The notes beneath the pieces are model-generated. The model searched no databases. It was not told where the DNA came from and was given only the letters and a program-made list of their open reading frames with translations. Shown here in pieces: positions 62,829-64,000 of a stretch of 64,000 bases of DNA (position 1 is the stretch's first letter; each line of letters opens with the position of its first letter). The position numbers and the translations under genes are program-made. Source of the DNA: an uncultured Treponema sp. (lineage in GTDB: Bacteria; Spirochaetota; Spirochaetia; Treponematales; Treponemataceae); the NCBI GenBank assembly GCA_900317625.1, contig ONHK01000001.1, positions 186,001 through 250,000 of the forward strand. Reading direction: 5' to 3'.

Positions 62829-64000
62829 CGATTAAGCATCTCTTTTATAAACTGACCTGTATAACTTTCCTTTACAGAAGAAACTTCTTCTGGAGTTCCT
62901 TTTGCAATAATATTCCCACCGCGGAAACCACCTTCCGGGCCAAGATCAATCAGATAATCAGCCTGACAAATTACATCGAGATTATGTTCTATCATAAGAA
63001 CTGTATTTCCCTGCTCAACAAGACGTTGAATCACCGCCATAAGCTGCTTTACGTCAGCAAAATGAAGCCCAGTTGTCGGTTCGTCCATTATATACAGAGT
63101 TTTTCCAGTTGAAACACGAGCAAGCTCGTTCGCAAGTTTTACACGTTGAGCCTCTCCGCCGGACAAAGTAAGCGCACTTTGACCAAGCTGAATATAACCG
63201 AGACCAACGGATTTCAAAGTCTCTAGTTTTCGGGAAATATGAGGAATTGAGACAAAAAAGTCGCAGGCTTCCTCAATCGTCATATTAAGGACATCATTTA
63301 TATTTTTACCTTTGTAAAGAACATCCAAAGTTTCTTTATTGAAGCGTTTTCCGCCGCAGACATCACAAGTGATAAAAACATCCGGTAAGAAATTCATTTC
63401 AATTGTGATTGTTCCGCTTCCCTGGCAATTTTCACATCTTCCGCCTTTTACGTTAAAGCTGAAGCGACCTTTCTGATAGCCGTTTGCCTTTGCTTCTGGA
63501 GTTGCCGCAAAAAGATCACGTATACTGTCAAAAACACCAACATAAGTCGCAGGATTGCTTCGAGGAGTTCTTCCGATTGGGCTTTGATCAATGTTTATAA
63601 CTTTATCAATATTTTCAATTCCTGAAATTTCTTTGTATGCCCCGACTGGATACGCCGTGCGCATAACTTTATTTGAAAGAATAGGATAAAGCACATCGCT
63701 CATCAAAGTTGATTTTCCAGAACCAGAAACGCCTGTAATGCACGTAAATGTTCCAAGAGGAATTTCTATTGAGACATTTTTCAGGTTGTGCTCTGTAACG
63801 CCAGAAAGAACGATTTTTTGACCGTTTCCCTTGCGCCGCTCTGAAGGAATTTCCATCCGCAAAGTTCCGGCAAGATACTGACCGGTTTTGCTTTCCTTTA
63901 CTTTCATCACTTCTTCTGGAGTTCCAGCCGCCACAACTCGTCCACCATGAATTCCAGCTCCAGGCCCAATATCAACAAGAAAATCCGCTGTGCGCAAAGT
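62825..64000 (-). CDS. uvrA: Excinuclease ABC subunit A, C-terminal part (cut by window edge)
   Basis: About 390 C-terminal residues are visible. They include Walker [12 protein letters not shown], the zinc finger CENCQGSGT and CDVCGGKRF, the ABC signature [16 protein letters not shown] and Walker [16 protein letters not shown]. UvrA recognises DNA damage in nucleotide excision repair. The frame is open to the right edge. Confidence 0.97.
   Translation of the reverse strand, partial: TLRTADFLVDIGPGAGIHGGRVVAAGTPEEVMKVKESKTGQYLAGTLRMEIPSERRKGNGQKIVLSGVTEHNLKNVSIEIPLGTFTCITGVSGSGKSTLMSDVLYPILSNKVMRTAYPVGAYKEISGIENIDKVINIDQSPIGRTPRSNPATYVGVFDSIRDLFAATPEAKANGYQKGRFSFNVKGGRCENCQGSGTITIEMNFLPDVFITCDVCGGKRFNKETLDVLYKGKNINDVLNMTIEEACDFFVSIPHISRKLETLKSVGLGYIQLGQSALTLSGGEAQRVKLANELARVSTGKTLYIMDEPTTGLHFADVKQLMAVIQRLVEQGNTVLMIEHNLDVICQADYLIDLGPEGGFRGGNIIAKGTPEEVSSVKESYTGQFIKEMLNR

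Overview
The window looks like chromosomal DNA of a low-GC Treponema (Spirochaetota), most like the gut or rumen species. The evidence is a V/A-type ATP synthase operon in place of an F-type one, a spirochaete-style second FliG, a FadL-family porin, an LptD-like barrel gene next to uvrA, and an rplU-prp-rpmA-obg-nadD-yqeK-LCP-rsfS block. The species call is inference. No phage, transposase, CRISPR array or rRNA was seen. There is one tRNA gene, tRNA-Gly(CCC).

Layout. 1-4.1 kb (minus): a probable operon FHA protein > PPP-like phosphatase > Ser/Thr kinase > lon (cut by the left edge). 4.4-8.0 kb: a secreted barrel protein, a DUF2974 hydrolase, a Bax-inhibitor-like protein and a DMT transporter. 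8.0-14.3 kb (minus): ribosome assembly, NAD and envelope operon running from rplU to a small hypothetical gene. 14.3-27.5 kb (minus): HtrA; then secG, a PtsN-like EIIA, the complete V-ATPase (G-C-I-K-F-E-A-B-D), UspA, a DnaJ-domain protein and map. 27.6-35.2 kb: glycolytic genes tpiA, pgk and gap, interleaved with the tRNA, an orphan radical SAM gene and a glycosyltransferase/acyltransferase lipid cluster. 35.3-47.2 kb (minus): a 1038-residue TPR-GGDEF protein, clpB, a two-barrel lipocalin-like protein, an M16C peptidase and fliG1. 47.4-55.4 kb: FadL-like porin, TatD, miaA, a PUA/RlmI-type methyltransferase, and secreted Fn3-like and TPR proteins. 55.4-64 kb (minus): corC, ybeY, PgpH-like HD protein and phoH, then an LptD-like protein and uvrA (cut by the right edge).

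Three structural signals are not explained by the genes. (1) A dispersed family of modular intergenic repeats whose hairpin stems change in both arms together (five copies), plus a second small family (two copies), sometimes next to duplicated gene 3' ends. (2) A class of promoters with 17-bp spacing whose -10 hexamer lies only 7-8 nt before a start codon that has no Shine-Dalgarno sequence, predicting leaderless mRNAs for six genes, two of them a divergent pair. (3) Compact gene overlaps, notably a 109-nt out-of-frame overlap between a GT8 glycosyltransferase and a PlsC-type acyltransferase.
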